Of a DNA stretch of 64,000 bases, positions 36,924 to 50,926 are shown one piece after another. The notes under the pieces were generated by a model that was given only the letters and a program-made list of their open reading frames with translations, had not been told where the DNA came from and searched no databases. The position numbers were made by a program, and so were the translations under genes. Positions within the stretch are counted from its first letter, which is position 1, and every line of letters starts with the position of its first letter. The stretch is from assembly GCA_009869945.1 (NCBI GenBank), contig WIXG01000037.1, positions 248,001 to 312,000 of the forward strand, written 5' to 3'. The stretch is from Mesaphorura yosii. Lineage: Eukaryota > Arthropoda > Collembola > Poduromorpha > Tullbergiidae.

Positions 36924-39843
36924 ATGGATGTCAGGGATCCTATGTTGGATCCAAACTTTAAGACGCTCACATCAGATGAGTCGGACAACGATTTGCCGCC
37001 TAACGCTTCCAAAGATCGCAAACGAGGCAGCAAGTCGCATTCTCCTAAGAAGCACAAGAATAAACATCACCGACACCATAAGTCCAAAAGTAAAAAGAAG
37101 CGCAAGAAACACAGCAAGAGAAGTAGCTCGTCTTCGGAGGAGCAGTCGGGGTCAGAGTCAAATTCAGTAAGCACTCCTTCTCACGTTTCATTCTTGTAGT
37201 CTCGGCATACGAAACAATATTTATCATCATTGTCTTCGTTGCAGGGAGAAGATGAATGGGTTGAAAAACAGTCAACTGAATCCATAGTTCAAAAAGCTCC
37301 GAAGCAGGAGAAGACTTTGGAAATGACTATTCCTAAGGATGATGAGGATATGTTCAATCTTATTCCAACCTACTCGAATGATTCTAAGAAACAGAAAAGA
37401 AAAGATGAGAAGCGGGCTGATCGCGAGCTATCTTCCATCGATCGGGTAATTAGGCAGTAATATGCTTGCAGCAGTATAAATTCAGCAGGTAACTAGTAAC
37501 CTAACGTTGTATCGATTTCGTGTCGTTTCAGGCCGGACTTCATGAACGCGAGCTCAATCCTTATTGGAAGGATGGCGGAAGCGGATTGCCCACAGAAGAG
37601 GGCCACCAGACTAGCCAGAGGCCCAGCTCATCTTCTGCAGTAGGCGACGGAGGGCTGAGCTGGCTGAAGAAATCATACCAAAGAGCAAAGGAACAAGCGG
37701 CAGAAGAGAAAAGAAGTTTAGAAGAAATTGCAGCGGAGCGTTGGGGGGTAAATCCAATCTTATCTGGCTAAATTAACTTGTACTCTCACAGTCTTTGATT
37801 GTTCTCGTTCCAGTCGTTGAACAATTTCTTCTCGATGTTGGAAGAAGCAGAAAGGAAGGCTTCAAAGGGAAGCCACAGAGGCAGTGCGAGACGCGACAGA
37901 GATCGAGACGATGACAGACGCCACAGATCGTCATTCAGGAGGCCGGACCGTGATAGCGATGAGGAACGGAGTACCAGTAGGGACTCTTCGTATTCGAGGT
38001 CACATAATCGCCAACCTGGTTGGAGGAAGCAAACCGCTGCGTCAGACACATTGCATGATGAACGAAAGAAGAGAGAGTTAACTCCAGAAGAATTAAAGAA
38101 AAGGTCGCGATCAAGATCACCATTTAGCCCACCAAAGCCAGAGGCAGTGGAAAAGACTGGTGATTTGGAATCTGAAGAGGATGAAGTCAAACCTGAAACT
38201 GAAGCTAAGGTTTTAACAGACCAAGAAATGAATGCGCTCAATGCGAAAATTATCAAGGCTGAACTAATGTCCAATACGGTAATTTCAATTCAAATTGTTT
38301 CTTTCGTGTATTGCACTTTGCGCCTTGTAAATAATTACTATTGTCACATTTTATTAGGCGTTGGCGGCTGAACTGAAGAGTCAGCTTGAGAAGGCCAAGA
38401 AGGACAGAGAAGAATTTATTAAGACGGGTGGTAAACCAAATCGTGAGAAAAGAATTGTGACGAAGGTAATTATGGACAACCGTGGTGGAGGACGCCCGAA
38501 GAGAGATAAGCCAACGGAAACCCACAAAGATGGCCAACGAGTTCGATATTTTCCTGACGATGACAAGTACTCTTTGGCTAATATGGTTAGTTCAGTTCAT
38601 CATCCAACTGTCTACTCAAGCCCATTTCACCTTGATTTTATTTGATCTATTTCTTCGAATTTTAGTTTCAAAAGGAGAAGATGAATACTGTGGAGGACGA
38701 AAACGCTCTATTTTCGAGATTAGCGGGACAGGTAAGACCTCAGAAGAAAAGGGATTTTGCTTACGTTCGTAAAATTTGACTCATCTGTATCCGATTTCAC
38801 CTTGTAGAAAATGAAGCCAACCGAAGATTATGACATGGATGACATTTTTGCCGATAAAGCAAGTAGTTCCAAGAGCGTTCGCAAGGAGCAGGAAAGAGAT
38901 ATTCGAAAGGTGGTGGATGAAGAGAAGCAATACCAAAAGACTTTGGCTGATTGTAATTGGTGCTTTGAAGGGAAAATGCAAAAGAACATAGTGATTGCCA
39001 TCGGTGAAAAGGTGAGTGAATCTCAGCTCGAATTTTTTCTTAATTCACTCAAACTCCCAAACTATTGTTCATTTGTAGAGCTTCCTTTGCGTACCTCCAT
39101 TTCAATCTCTGACCGAAGGCCATTGCATGATAGTTCCAATGTTTCACTCAGCCTGTTCTACCGCAGTGGATGAGGATGTATGGGCAGAAATGCAAGTAAG
39201 TTCTCAGTTCCCTAGTTGCGGTCACAAAATAAAATGCATACATAAAAAGCAAATGCATGCTGAGGTAAAATTTGATAATATTTACTTAATTCTTGCAGAA
39301 ATTCAGACAAGCAGTTGTACGAATGTTTAGCGATAAAGACGAAGATGTCGTGGTCTTTGAAAATGCTGTTTGCCTGAAGAGTCATCCACACATGTACATT
39401 GAATGCGTCCCGATGCCAAAGGAAATCGGTGAATTGGCTCCAATTTACTTTAAGGTTAGTCGAATCGATATTTCGACAAGCAACTAAATAAGTTCGCGTT
39501 GTGCAAAACTTGAACATTTGGTTTGCAGAAAGCGATTCAGGAATGCGAGACTGAGTGGTCACAAAACAAGAAAGTAGTCGAGTTGCGCGGAAAGGATATC
39601 CGGAGAGGAGTTCCAAAAGGGCTGCCCTATTTCTGGGTTGATTTTGGAATGGACAGTGGATTTGCCCATGTCATAGAAGACGAAAAGTATTTCCCGAGGA
39701 ATTTTGCACAGGAAATTATTGGAGGAATGTTGGAGCTGGATCATCACCTTTGGCGAAAACAGAAACAGGATGACTTCAATGCACAGAAGAACAAAGTCAT
39801 GGAGTTCCTCAAGATTTGGGAGCTGTATGACTGGACGCGGTAA
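36924..39843 (+). CDS. CWF19L2: CWF19-like protein 2 (spliceosome-associated), 736 aa
   Basis: Ten phase-0 exons: 36924-37166, 37245-37445, 37532-37747, 37814-38278, 38358-38585, 38666-38731, 38808-39011, 39079-39195, 39299-39454 and 39529-39843. CWF19/CwfJ proteins act on late spliceosomes and intron-lariat processing. Order of parts: an N-terminal Asp/Ser segment and a Lys/His/Ser-rich tract (about residues 30-80), the family motif GEDEWVE (82-88), ERWG followed by an [15 protein letters not shown] helix (about 217-235), an Arg/Asp/Ser-rich tract, then the two CwfJ C-terminal domains. The HIT-like CwfJ domain 1 has CNWC (residues 522-525), GHCMIVP with His556, and CVPMPKE; domain 2 has [32 protein letters not shown] and a final YDWTR. 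Splice donors and acceptors are consensus throughout, with introns of about 65-100 bp. An AATAAA follows the stop. Confidence 0.96.
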
Positions 39844-39958
39844 CACAGCCCAACGCGGAACATTCTTGGGACTTCCATTAATGGTCGAAGTATGTGTTCT
39901 TTGTATTTTTATTACATGACGGTAACAGAACATTAATTTTAAAAGCATAAATCCTAGT

Positions 39959-39964
39959 AATAAA
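39959..39964 (+). terminator. Polyadenylation signal of CWF19L2
   Basis: AATAAA lies 116 bp after the CWF19L2 stop. The opposing gene's signal lies at 40103-40108, so the two 3' ends are separated by a short spacer. Confidence 0.7.
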
Positions 39965-40102
39965 ATGTTTATTATTGACGAAAGACGAATTCAACTCTAA
40001 TTCTTTCGTCTCCTTTTCTTGTATTTAATTTAATGGCACGTAGCGGCAAAATTAACACTCTAACTCATGTTTTCTAACAGCGATTGAACAGGAAGTCATT
40101 AG

Positions 40103-40108
40103 TTTATT
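40103..40108 (-). terminator. Polyadenylation signal of the degenerate dehydrogenase
   Basis: AATAAA on the minus strand, 62 bp after the stop of the dehydrogenase-like gene. Confidence 0.65.
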
Positions 40109-40169
40109 CATGCCTTTCCCTGTCCTATTTTGAAAAGTGGGTTCATCCAGCGTTAGCACAAATAAGCGT

Positions 40170-43100
40170 TTAGACATCGTAACGAGCTGGAAGGGCAGTC
40201 TGTTGTTTGTGTTGTTTTAGAACAGCGTTTGAAACACAGTTTGGCGAGAAGGCGATCATCATGCTCTTGACTCTTGAACTCGTCGACGGTGTCAGGACGT
40301 AGTACTGCTCTGGGTTGGAACACATGACGGACTCTTCCACAGTCCTCATCGCGTACGGGGACAGAATTTCCACGGTTGGATCGTCTAGTGTGTCTTGCGC
40401 CTTGCGCTCATGCCCGAGTGCGTAGGCGTAGTCGTCATACTTTGCAAGCTTGCCTCCAGTAGCAGTTGGGTTTGGGAATTCGTTGATTCTAAAGAGGATG
40501 AAAGTAAAAATAAAAAAATTGTTTGGGAAGGAATAATGCGTGCACGAAGCGGCGAATCTCGATGAAATATATTTTGCTTCCCATTCAGGCTATACTTCAG
40601 ACTCCGTTTGAAAAATATAGAAATGATAGTCAAATCCATTCTTGTTAACCATATACTAAATCCTGTTCACATAATTGTTTTGAGTTGGGTCATTAATTAA
40701 ATCCTGTGCAAATGGCTAACTAAGAACTACGTCAGCCTAGACTCTCCCGAAGCGCAATTATGTTAATTAGTTTCAAAAGGGTAAGCTCCATTGTGCGATA
40801 AGTTCCTGTATACCTCACTGGAAGATATTTTTTGACATCTCTACCTAATTAATGAACGTCTAGCAGAGTGGAGAAAGCAGGAAGTCCCCAGGCTTCCAAG
40901 AATTGATGCACTCCCTCACAGTTCTAAATGTTAATTAGCTCCGCGCTGCTTTCTTTGCTTGTGGCTCCCAAACCGAGGCCCACACCTGGTGTGCCAATGT
41001 TTTTACTACTCGACTCAGACTGGCTCGTGGCTCCTTTTGCTTTACGACAAGATACTACACGAGAGCACGAGAAAGATTTTGAAGGAGAAGACTAAAGACT
41101 ACTTTATGATGCACTCTGCAGGAAACTTTGCCGACATAAAGCAGCTCGTGGATTAACAATAAAGATGAGGAAGAGATTCTCCTAATGCTAACTGCTACGC
41201 TGTACTGGTCTAGAAAGTAGGACAAATTAATAAACCCAGCGATAAAATCTCTCTCAGTTTCATGATACGATTTGGTGACACGACGGGCGGGAGAAGACAC
41301 GCGGAAGCCGATGCTGGGTTGGATAGGACCACAGCAGTAGCAGAGGAATTACTGTCATCTGCCAAGCAGAAGTAATAATCCCTTCATTCATTAAACTTCC
41401 CATTCTCAATTTTACTTCACTTCGCTCCTTGCAAGTATTTTGCTCGCAGATTTGATGAATTCATTAATCAACGTAGAGTGTCGGTCGCCAAATGTGGTAA
41501 AACCCTGACAAAGTTGCACATCTCACATACGCGGTATGCGGGTGGTCTAGGATTATAAAAACAAAGAATGTCGCATGCATTCGCTTCGCGACGACTGCAA
41601 TAAAGAAATGGACCGTCTCTTCTTTCATTTCATCCCCCAGCATGCGAAGCAACAGCGAATCAATAAAGTCGTATTAAGTTTCGACTGACTCCTGCACTAA
41701 TTCCTTCCTTCAAGCCTTGCCGAAATCAACCATCAACCCCTCACGTAAATACCGCTTCTCAATTCCGACTTCGTAAATTGACATAAAATTGGCGGACCAG
41801 CTTCTAGCATCATTACTCGTTTGTGGACGTGCTCGCTAATTCTGTTTGGCATCATAGTTGCCTACACTGCAAACCCGAGAAGAGAAGCAACTTCAACTAC
41901 AACTTACGCATATGTGTGTTAAATTCTAAAATATGAAGTGGCGTTCTTATAGCTTATCATCAATATTCTAAGGCTCTTTACTTTTGTGCATAAAATGCAT
42001 CTGGATGCAGGCAAATGACGGGCACTCCGTGGGGTTTCAGCTGTGCTCGGAGGCCAGCTGCTAGGCCTTCGGCCGCGAATCGTGCGGCGGTCCAGACTCC
42101 ATGTGTGACACCAATCGCTCCAGTTCCCCAAACACGAAGACCCAGAGACATACCGTCGTCGGCTCCCAGAATGATCAACCGACCTGCAATACAAGTGCAA
42201 GAGAAAAAATTGAAAGCTTGTATTAAGATATTTAGAACGACCATTCTCGCATGGCCCACCGCATGACATCATCTGAACCTATTTTGGTCATACAAGAAAT
42301 TGCAATTAACTTTATACGACCACATTTACGAGTACGAGACCATTACGACCATTTGATTTTTAATAACGCTTTTAAGGTGTCTCATAAAACGGCAGACGGC
42401 AAAAGCAAACCGCAAGTGCAGTGCCGTGCATTGCAGGTCGTGTCGTTTGCGCAATTACGCCATAATTATCTCAAAGAATGTAATGAAATGATCAAATTCA
42501 GCAAACCCAACTTAATAGCCCGTCTTATCTCAAGTAAATTACTAAACGCCAGCGCAAAATCAAGAATGATCAAGACTATGATGAACTAATTCAGTTTCTG
42601 AATGGTTTGGGTTGGGTCGGCTCCGCGACTTCATTATTACGATTTCGACGTGTCTGCGCTGCGAAATGCGAAATGAATTACGAAAATAGCAGTACACGCA
42701 GCAACCATCAGTGGCAAGACGAATGTTTGTCTGCAAATGTAATTGTCGTTACTCTTGCTAATAAAATTGCTGGTGCGGGTGCCCATTGTCGATTTGCACT
42801 GCTTATAATTATAATGCAAGACACAAAGCGAGTGCACGTATGCAGGTACATGCGAAATAGTCAATGCCATTCTAATTTTGTCATTTGGGTCATTGGTTGC
42901 GGTTTAGGCTCAGCACAGGTAATAAACCAACAATACGAATTGGTGATTGTGGTTAATGAGTTTCGAATACAACTGAGGATGCGAATAAGAATAGTATGTG
43001 TATATATTTATCTTTAGCTCCGGTTACAAATTGAAATTCGCCTTTTCAATTTCATTGCCGGTGGTGGTGGTGCTTCTTTCAATGCTGCTAATAATGGAAT

Positions 43101-46100
43101 TTCTGTTTCGTAAATTCGCTCAAGCCATCGTAAAACCTAGTAAAATTCGTCAGCCCGGTCCATTTCGAATAGCGACGGTGGCGGCAATCAAAATTCCTCG
43201 CCGGAATTTCGAAAGGCAGGCGGCTGAGAAGGTTACAGAAAGAATTAAAAGCCTCGGCGAATGTTAATTTTGACATTAATATTTTGAAAAGGATTCTGAC
43301 AGCAATGATGTTTGCACAATTTCGACAATTTCACGAGCGTATTAATCACCTCAAATTACTTGAAGTACGCATAACGTGTCATTACAATTTATTAAATTAT
43401 TCAGGACACACGCGCATCATGCCGAACGCTGCATATTAAATGAGAATTACTTAATTGCAAGCAAAGGTCTGATAATTTGTAAGAGGAAGGCTCATTCGTT
43501 ATAGCCAGATTGCCAACCTGCACAGCACAGGCAGACACACACTCCTTTCAAGAGTGGAGGCCCTAATTTGCATTTTAAGGACAATTGCAATCTCTGCTCG
43601 CCTCAGAGTGTAAGAATTTGTTTTCCTAGCATCGTAGCATGTCACTTTGCTTCAGCATAGCAATAACTGGGCTGCAGAAAGTACCAATTGCGACTGAGGT
43701 TGGTGGTTTACGCATTCGTTCCGTTCAAGGCTCAAGGTGAACCTGTGTTTGTAAGAAAATATGAGATAACACTATGCTTTGTCAGAATTCTGCATTTATT
43801 CAAGCAGAAATATCCCTAAACCTTTCCGAAGGTGTGAATGAATATTTGCAAAAGTCCTTCAAGTATGTTGTCTCGCCTTGCTTCATCCAGCAATAAAACG
43901 AATCAATGAAGCTGGGCAGCTCAAATCTGCTGTCTATTATTAGATGACCACGTTTTATTTGACTTTTGCTATGCTAATCATTTTTCAAGGAAAGATCGCA
44001 ATTTTTCAATAAAAGTAGTAGTTCTTGGAGCGCAGTCTGCATTTTATGGCGTATGGCTGATGTCCTAATAAATGGTAATTAGAAGTAAGTACAGCTCTCC
44101 GCGTGTTTTGCGTTTTGCTTTAATTGCGGACGTGCAGTACATTTATGCTAGAGCCTGCGGCTGGCTTATAATCGTAAGATCTGCAATTAAAACTTTAATC
44201 CATCGCAATTCATAATGCCTGAAGTCCTCGCGTCGTTTCACTTTTGATCTTACCTTTCGCAGCTGAGAGATGTGGTAAACACGCTCGAATGAGCCTCAGC
44301 ATGCCCACAACGGTGACCTCCAACGCGGTTCGCAATTGTTGTTCATCGTCACCACCATTGAATTTTGCGCTCTTGACTCCTGTGCCTGCCAAGTGCACGA
44401 CAGCCCAAAGCCCTGCAAAAAGCAAAATACAAAATACATTAGAGGAATTAATTCGGCTGATTTGTTTATGTGTTTGTTGTCGACAGTCAGCTTAAGAACT
44501 GGATTAATAGCAGTGCATTTGCTTTCAGAATATTTCGAAGGCATTTACGCATTGTTCGTCATTTCGACAACAACGCTATAACAGGTTTTCTTAATTCATA
44601 ACCAGCAAATACTGATCTTGATACACAATGCTAATCTCACGTGCATTTGCCAATTGTTCATTTGTTGTTATTGTTCATGTCAAATTCAGATTTCTATTCA
44701 AGCGAGTCAGCGACAAGCGATGAATAAGAAATTAATTTTCTTGCTGCGTGTGTTGTGTTGCAGCTGATGCATCGTATCGTACAGTATTGAAGCGAATGAA
44801 GGAGAGATGGCTAATTATCGATAAGGACATCGAAAATCGAAGACATGTGTCTGTGATCTAGAACGCTATGCTGGCCTACTGGCGGTAGTCAATCAATTAG
44901 TTTCACACGCCCAATTTGACCCACTGTTCAAAGGCCAACTGCACGCACGCACACTTAAAACGCGTTTTGATTAATTGCTGCTTTTAATTTCATACATTAA
45001 ACTCAGGCTGAGACTCTGAGGCCAAAATTTTATGGTGTTGTTGCTGCTTCAAGCGAGCAAACAGTCGCAAAGACTCGGGCATAACTTTCATCTCTTTAAT
45101 GTTTTATGTTTAAGCTTTTGCATTTCGCTTATGAATGAATTTACGTTTTGAGCTTGCCAAAAATTGCAAAAGCAAAATGCTAACGCACAGAGTACAGGCA
45201 TAATACTTGGCAGTTGCGAGCAACAGGAAGGAAGTGAAAGTGATACACGCCTACATTGCAGACAAATTGTGTCTTTGTGTTGGAAGCTGATGACGCTGAC
45301 GGTGACATGACAGATTGCAGGTATTGTTCTACGTCCGTCGCTTGTCCGCTGTCCCACAAACAATGACGCTCTGAAGCAAAACAATGCTAGCCAGCCGTGT
45401 TTCAGTTTTCAGAGGACGGCTCGATTAAATTAATTGGAAATTGCTATACGCCATGAATATGAACGTGGGTATGTTAACTTATGCAATACAGTGCAAAATA
45501 CGAGCACCGAAATTCCACGCATTTATGCATTGGCTTCGACGTTTTGCCTGAGCATATTTCTCATTACGTTTAATGGAAAAGTAAATGGATTTAAATAGTT
45601 CAATTTGTAAGCGTCAAATTATGCCACATGTGCTCTTACTGCCGGTGGTGGATCCGTTTTTATGTGCCACGCTAATTAATCGACATGGAATCGATAACGG
45701 AAGGATTTTCACTGACTAGCAACGGAAACTCGATGCGAGAGGAAATTAGCCAATGAATTTTCCTTTTGCAAGCATTAATCTCAATTAGTCAGGTACCACA
45801 CACCTGCTCGGTCCAAGCTGCAGGAAGGAAGGAATTTTGGACACGGGGAGAAGTAATTGCTTCTGTCTAACTCGACAAAGCTAATTAGAGGCAAGTCGGA
45901 AAGGTAACAAGAGTTCCCACAATGCTAATTAACGGGTTGGCATTGGCCAGTCCGTCCGTGTCTACGAATCTGTGAAGTAAAAATCAATACAGAATGTCTG
46001 ACTCTCACTTACCTTTCTCACCGGCATGAAAATGCTCGCGTACGATTTTGATGGCAAATCTCAGACTCTCGTCTTTCGTCACGTCCAGTTCTATAACATG

Positions 46101-46448
46101 GATCCACGGCGAGCCATTCGCTCGAAGGCGGTAGGCGGCTTCGGAATTGATGTCTGACACACCAGCAAAGACACGAAACCCGAGGGACGCCAAATGCTGA
46201 GTTATTTGTGTGCCAATGAAGGTGTCTGCGGCTGCAAGTCGTGAACGAGATCATGTATCATGTTCATGCTATGGCTGTGCAGCATTATGAGTTTCAGTTT
46301 ACTAACCAGTAATTAATACCGACTTGGATCCAGTTACAATTCTCGCACGTCCAACAAGCTTCTTCAGCAAAAATAGGAGAATGCAAACGGCTACGAAGAA
46401 TATCACAACCAGTTGCACGATCAGCATCCACAGCAGTTGGTCTTCCAT
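40170..46448 (-). CDS. Membrane-anchored SDR-family protein with degenerate active site, 346 aa
   Basis: Five coding exons join in phase: 46448-46307, 46231-46013, 44412-44254, 42183-41982 and 40488-40170. A splice acceptor at about 46508 implies an upstream untranslated exon. The N-terminus (residues 5-29) is a membrane helix of Leu, Val, Ile and Phe followed by KKLVGRAR, then a Rossmann start KSVLIT. This layout, plus LGFRVFAG, ELDVT (95-99), GLWAVV and a long C-terminal cap, matches the retinol/hydroxybutyrate dehydrogenase-like SDR branch. Key motifs are altered: TGxxxGxG reads TAADTFIG (47-54), NNAG reads HLAG (127-130), the catalytic Ser region reads LGADDG, and YxxxK reads WTAAR (Trp204, Arg208). 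Classical SDR chemistry therefore looks lost. Arthropod relatives of this branch include the ecdysteroid-pathway protein Shroud, but I cannot assign orthology. It may be a pseudoenzyme with a binding or regulatory role. Confidence 0.88.
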
Positions 46449-49400
46449 TGTTCACGCGGCCGTGTATCCGCCTAGCATCCACAAGTTTCAAGAACTCCTT
46501 GTCTAATCTCTGAAACGGAAACAAAATTTCCAGAATTACCGACCTTGAAAAAAGTTCGAAAGTACGACATCGATTCATTTTGGTATTCAGTCAACTTGAA
46601 CTTTGGGCACTGGCAGCATGTGGACCAGAAACTCAATAAAATTCATTAAAAAGTAATGCCGTGTACACACAACGAATACAAAACACCGTGGCAAGCGGCA
46701 CGTGGAGTCGTGGACCCGCATTACCATATTTACTATTCGTACCTTATGAAACCAAAGCTAAACTATAATTGAGTTGTTCTTTGCCCACAGCCCGCTGGCT
46801 TGGGCGGGTAGAATGTTTTGTGCCTTTATTGACTTAAAAACTCGATAATAAAGAAATTGCACACGTATTATTTACTTTCTTTCTCTTTCCTACTCTGCAA
46901 CAACGGCCCATGGAACTAATTAACAAACTTTACACGGTCGAAGCGCGAAGGACTCTCGCTTCGCCTGTCGCGCTAAAAAAATTCGCTTTCCGCGTGCATA
47001 GCAAAATTAATTAGCTGCCTTGAATTTGTCAAATAAAGTAAAATTGCCGTAACGGCCACGCCAAGGCATCAGTCAAAATACGAAGATTCTCACAGAACCT
47101 TTAACAGCAATAATAAATTGAACCGCATTGTGTTATTCATTTACAGTAGAGTTAGAATGTAAAGCGTTATTGATTTTCTCAACCAACGAATCGCGTAATA
47201 AATGGAAATAGCAAACGGGGCTAATATCATTAACGTGGAAAGTCAACCGTGTCTGAAAGAAAGCTGCGATGACCTTGTCACGGCTTTCTGCAACGAACCG
47301 TTTGATGAACTTACGAATTTGGGATTTTCAGAATTTGCTGGGGTACAAAGAGCTGATGCTGACTACAGGCTGAATAAATTTCGGTCAAGCATGTAATTAC
47401 GAATTACAGAGCTTCTCAGTCGGAACAAGCAACAAGACTTTTCACATAAAAATACAAAGTATTGCTGACGTCACAGTTTAACGCTTAACATGTGGTGATT
47501 TGAGTTAAATAGGTGTAAAATTCCGAAAACAATGAAAACAAAGTTCCGGTCACTTAAGCTTAGTCAGTCAGGCCAAGTCTTCCCTCGCTTTGTTCAAAAC
47601 GAGTTGGCAATTGGCAAAGACAAGCTTTTAAGTCAAAGCCGCGTCGACGTCGAGTTAAGAATTTTAACGATTCAACTCTGCAAAATTAATTTCTTGCTTA
47701 CTGAAAGGTGCTTATTATTTGGCTGATAACCTGAAACACGAGTTTATTTCAACGTGCACATGTTCAATGAATGCATAAATGAAATTTTATGCAAATTGAT
47801 GATTAATGATTAGTCAGACTCCTTGATCATTGAGCTCAGACTCAAATTCAAGAATTCGCCATTGCACTGCACAAGCATGCAGCAATCATGTTAGTGTGTA
47901 AACAACTTCTTCCCACGTTTTCAATTAAACTATTAATTGATACTTGTCTTATAATTTATGTGAACCATTCAATTCAGGAGCTTTGAGTCCAGCTCGTCAA
48001 TTGCAAATCCAAATCCTACGTGCTCTTGCATATTTTATACTTGGCCGCGCAATCGCGTAAAATCTCTGCTTCAGGATATCGAGAAATCCAAAAATAGTCA
48101 CGCCGCGATCAAAGAATCAAGTTTTATCGAGAAAAAGCGCTCTGCCATCGAATTTATGTCACTCAAAGCGATATAAATAGAGCAAATAGGCTCTGAAAGG
48201 TGGAAATTCGCCAGGTGTATGGGTAGAATTGAGGTTTGCAGTCATCGGGTCATGAAATGTTACTTGTGGGTCACAAGCTTCGCCCTTTTCACCTTTCGCT
48301 TGTTTGGTCAAACTCGTCATGAATCCGATATTAAATATGAATTCAGTGTTTGCGTTTGGATGAAATTTCTCAAGTGAATAACCGGCGTAAGGACGCCATT
48401 TAATTGCTGTGACAAGATAAACTAAGTTTTGATGTGGACGTTCACGCTCCTATGCACACAGGATGCAAAAGCGCCAACAAAAAGAAGACAGTTAATCTTT
48501 CTAGATCTAGTTTGCTTTCATCAAGATGCATACTGCTGCATTTGGCATTGGCGAACTTGAGACGCGAAAATATTCCGTGACGCTTGTCGAGATGTGACGC
48601 TGCTTTTAATTGACAAACGAAATGAAATCTTGAGACGACACATTTCGAGATTTAAGGTATTTCACAGAATTCGACCTCTTGTTGCGCTTGTAAAATAGCA
48701 AGTTAGCAATTAGAATTTAGTAATTAAAAGCACGGCCGCATTTTAATTGCATTCCTTTTGCGTTTGCGCGCCACGCACCAAATACGGAATTAAGTACTTA
48801 AACCTTCGCTCAAGCTGTTGGCGTTGGCTAAATTAAGCGTGTCGCAACAGTGAACAGTTTTTATTTGCTTTAAGATTTTTACGATGGAATCTCGCCAAGT
48901 ACGGCGATGAGCAATAAAACTTTGCACTATCCGGCAGCGATTACATAATTTCAAATTCTGTATTCCGTTATTGAATACTTTAAGCCCTTCCTCATCTCAA
49001 AATTTCTCAAAGCGTACGTTTTCATGTAACAATTCCCAGTCCAATTCTCATACGCAAAACAAATACAAATACGCGCGAATTTTGCGGTGATCGCTATCAG
49101 CGTCTCCAAACAAACGATTCCGATATGACAACAGCAGGAAGTCTTATCTTACGGTTGCGACCTCCTGCTTTCTGTAAACAATTCAGCCGCAGCCGCATTG
49201 TGCCATGTTTGAGCAATATTGACCAACGAATGCGTAAATGGAAATGCGTAAGAATTGGTAACCCACACGGTTGATAATTCACATGGTGGTGGTTTATCAA
49301 ATTCCGAAATCCGAAATCGACTCCTCTTCACGGTCACAAGCAGGAGAGCACTTCACTCCAAATCGTGGAAAAAACAACGTGAGTCTCAGAATGTCAAGCG

Positions 49401-50926
49401 TCTCCAATTGAGCCCTCCTCACGCTTCAGGATTCCAGAATGCCGAGACCAAGTTTCTCGTTTCTCCGAGGAATTAACCCACTTAACCCAAATTCCACAAT
49501 TTTTCAGGTAGAAGACTTCCGTTCTCTGTTCTACCGTACAACACTAGCGAAGAAGCTGAATGACAATGAGTGTGGTTACGCACAAATGATAAATGTCTTT
49601 GAACTCATACTTTAACCATACACTCGAGTATTTCTTTCTTTCCCGTTTCTCCACCCAAAAAATGTAAACACACACGCTTGGTAAATAAAAAAAACGTAAC
49701 TGCGATGCGATGAACGAAACTATGAAACCAACTTGACACTCGAAAGAAAGGGTATTGTATTATCAAATTAAGAGAAGAATTCTTCATACATTATCACACG
49801 ACAAGCCCAAAAGTTGACCCGGCGACTTCGCCACTTCAAAATGCCAGACAAAGTGAGACACGTTTACCTGCGTGCAGTTGCTGCGCCTTGGTCAGACGAA
49901 TAAATTGTAATGCACTGCAGTACAAAAGAGTTTCTAAACAAGTGGTTAGAAATTACCACTTCGTGGTGCGGCGATGTAGGATTGTGATACGCTGTGATTA
50001 TAAACTTGTGAATTCTGAGGGCAGGTGTAAATTGTATGTTTCCCTTGTAAGTAATTGAGTTGACCACTACTGCAATAAAATACTACAACTGCTTGCTACA
50101 ACAGTGCGGAGTACAAAATACAGGGGGATGAATGAGATGATGTAGTGATTGTGATTACACGATACAATCTCTAGCCCACAGTCTATGAAAGGAATGTCAT
50201 TAAGTTGTGGACGCGAGTAAAATGAATATGGGTACAGTGCATGTGAACACAATAAATAAGAATCTTTAATGGGCTGCGGATGGCTCACATATGAATTATA
50301 AGACAACCTCCTCAATGAAGAATTTGCATCCAACAATGTAAAACAGAACCTGCTGCTTTCATGTTATTGTATACAAACTCGAACTGCTTCATACTTCATG
50401 AACATTTAAATTCAACAATATGAAAAGATTTTAGCATAAGAATTCTCTCATTTGATTGTTCAATTCATGCATAAACTCTAAAGCTTCAAGAGTCAAAGTT
50501 TGCCTTGCCTGTCTACATGGCCACCAAGCGTTCATGTGCGAGAGTGAGACGACTTGTGAAATCTAATTATAATTATAAAGAAATTATCAACGGCTATTAG
50601 CACTTGGGTTCTTACCATTTGGCACATGTCGGCTGCAGGAATTTTTATGGTTTGTTCGTTATTCAATTCATTTGGGTAGTTGATTCTGTTGCACTTTCTA
50701 CACACACAAGGAATTAGAGCCTCAGCCAGCCAAGCCAAGCCATGCAGTATGCCATAAAGTAATTTACTGCCGAGGTTAATGGGGCAATATAAAATTATAG
50801 TGCAAGAGGTCTGAACAAGCGGAATTGTGAACAGCGATCGCTAATCTATTGACGATTACAACATCAATACGTATCTTAAAATCATTATTATACGAACGCG
50901 ACTCGAAATCGACTCAATGCAGCACG
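46449..50926. other. Intergenic stretch
   Basis: It should contain the 5' untranslated exon and promoter of the dehydrogenase-like gene near 46.5 kb and the promoter of the small gene at 50927. A 64-codon ATG frame at 47202-47396 (plus) has no supporting context. No repeat units or RNA genes were seen. Confidence 0.4.
50788..50794 (+). promoter_or_regulatory. TATA box of the small-peptide gene
   Basis: TATAAAA lies 139 bp upstream of the candidate start codon at 50927, which would leave a 5' untranslated leader of roughly 110 bases. Confidence 0.35.

Noticed and set aside
42607-43267. Plus-strand frames of 136 and 89 codons
   Set aside because: They lie in the intron between exons 3 and 4 of the dehydrogenase-like gene and show no motif.
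47202-47396. 64-codon ATG frame, acidic peptide
   Set aside because: No signal peptide, promoter or polyadenylation signal; cannot be told from chance.
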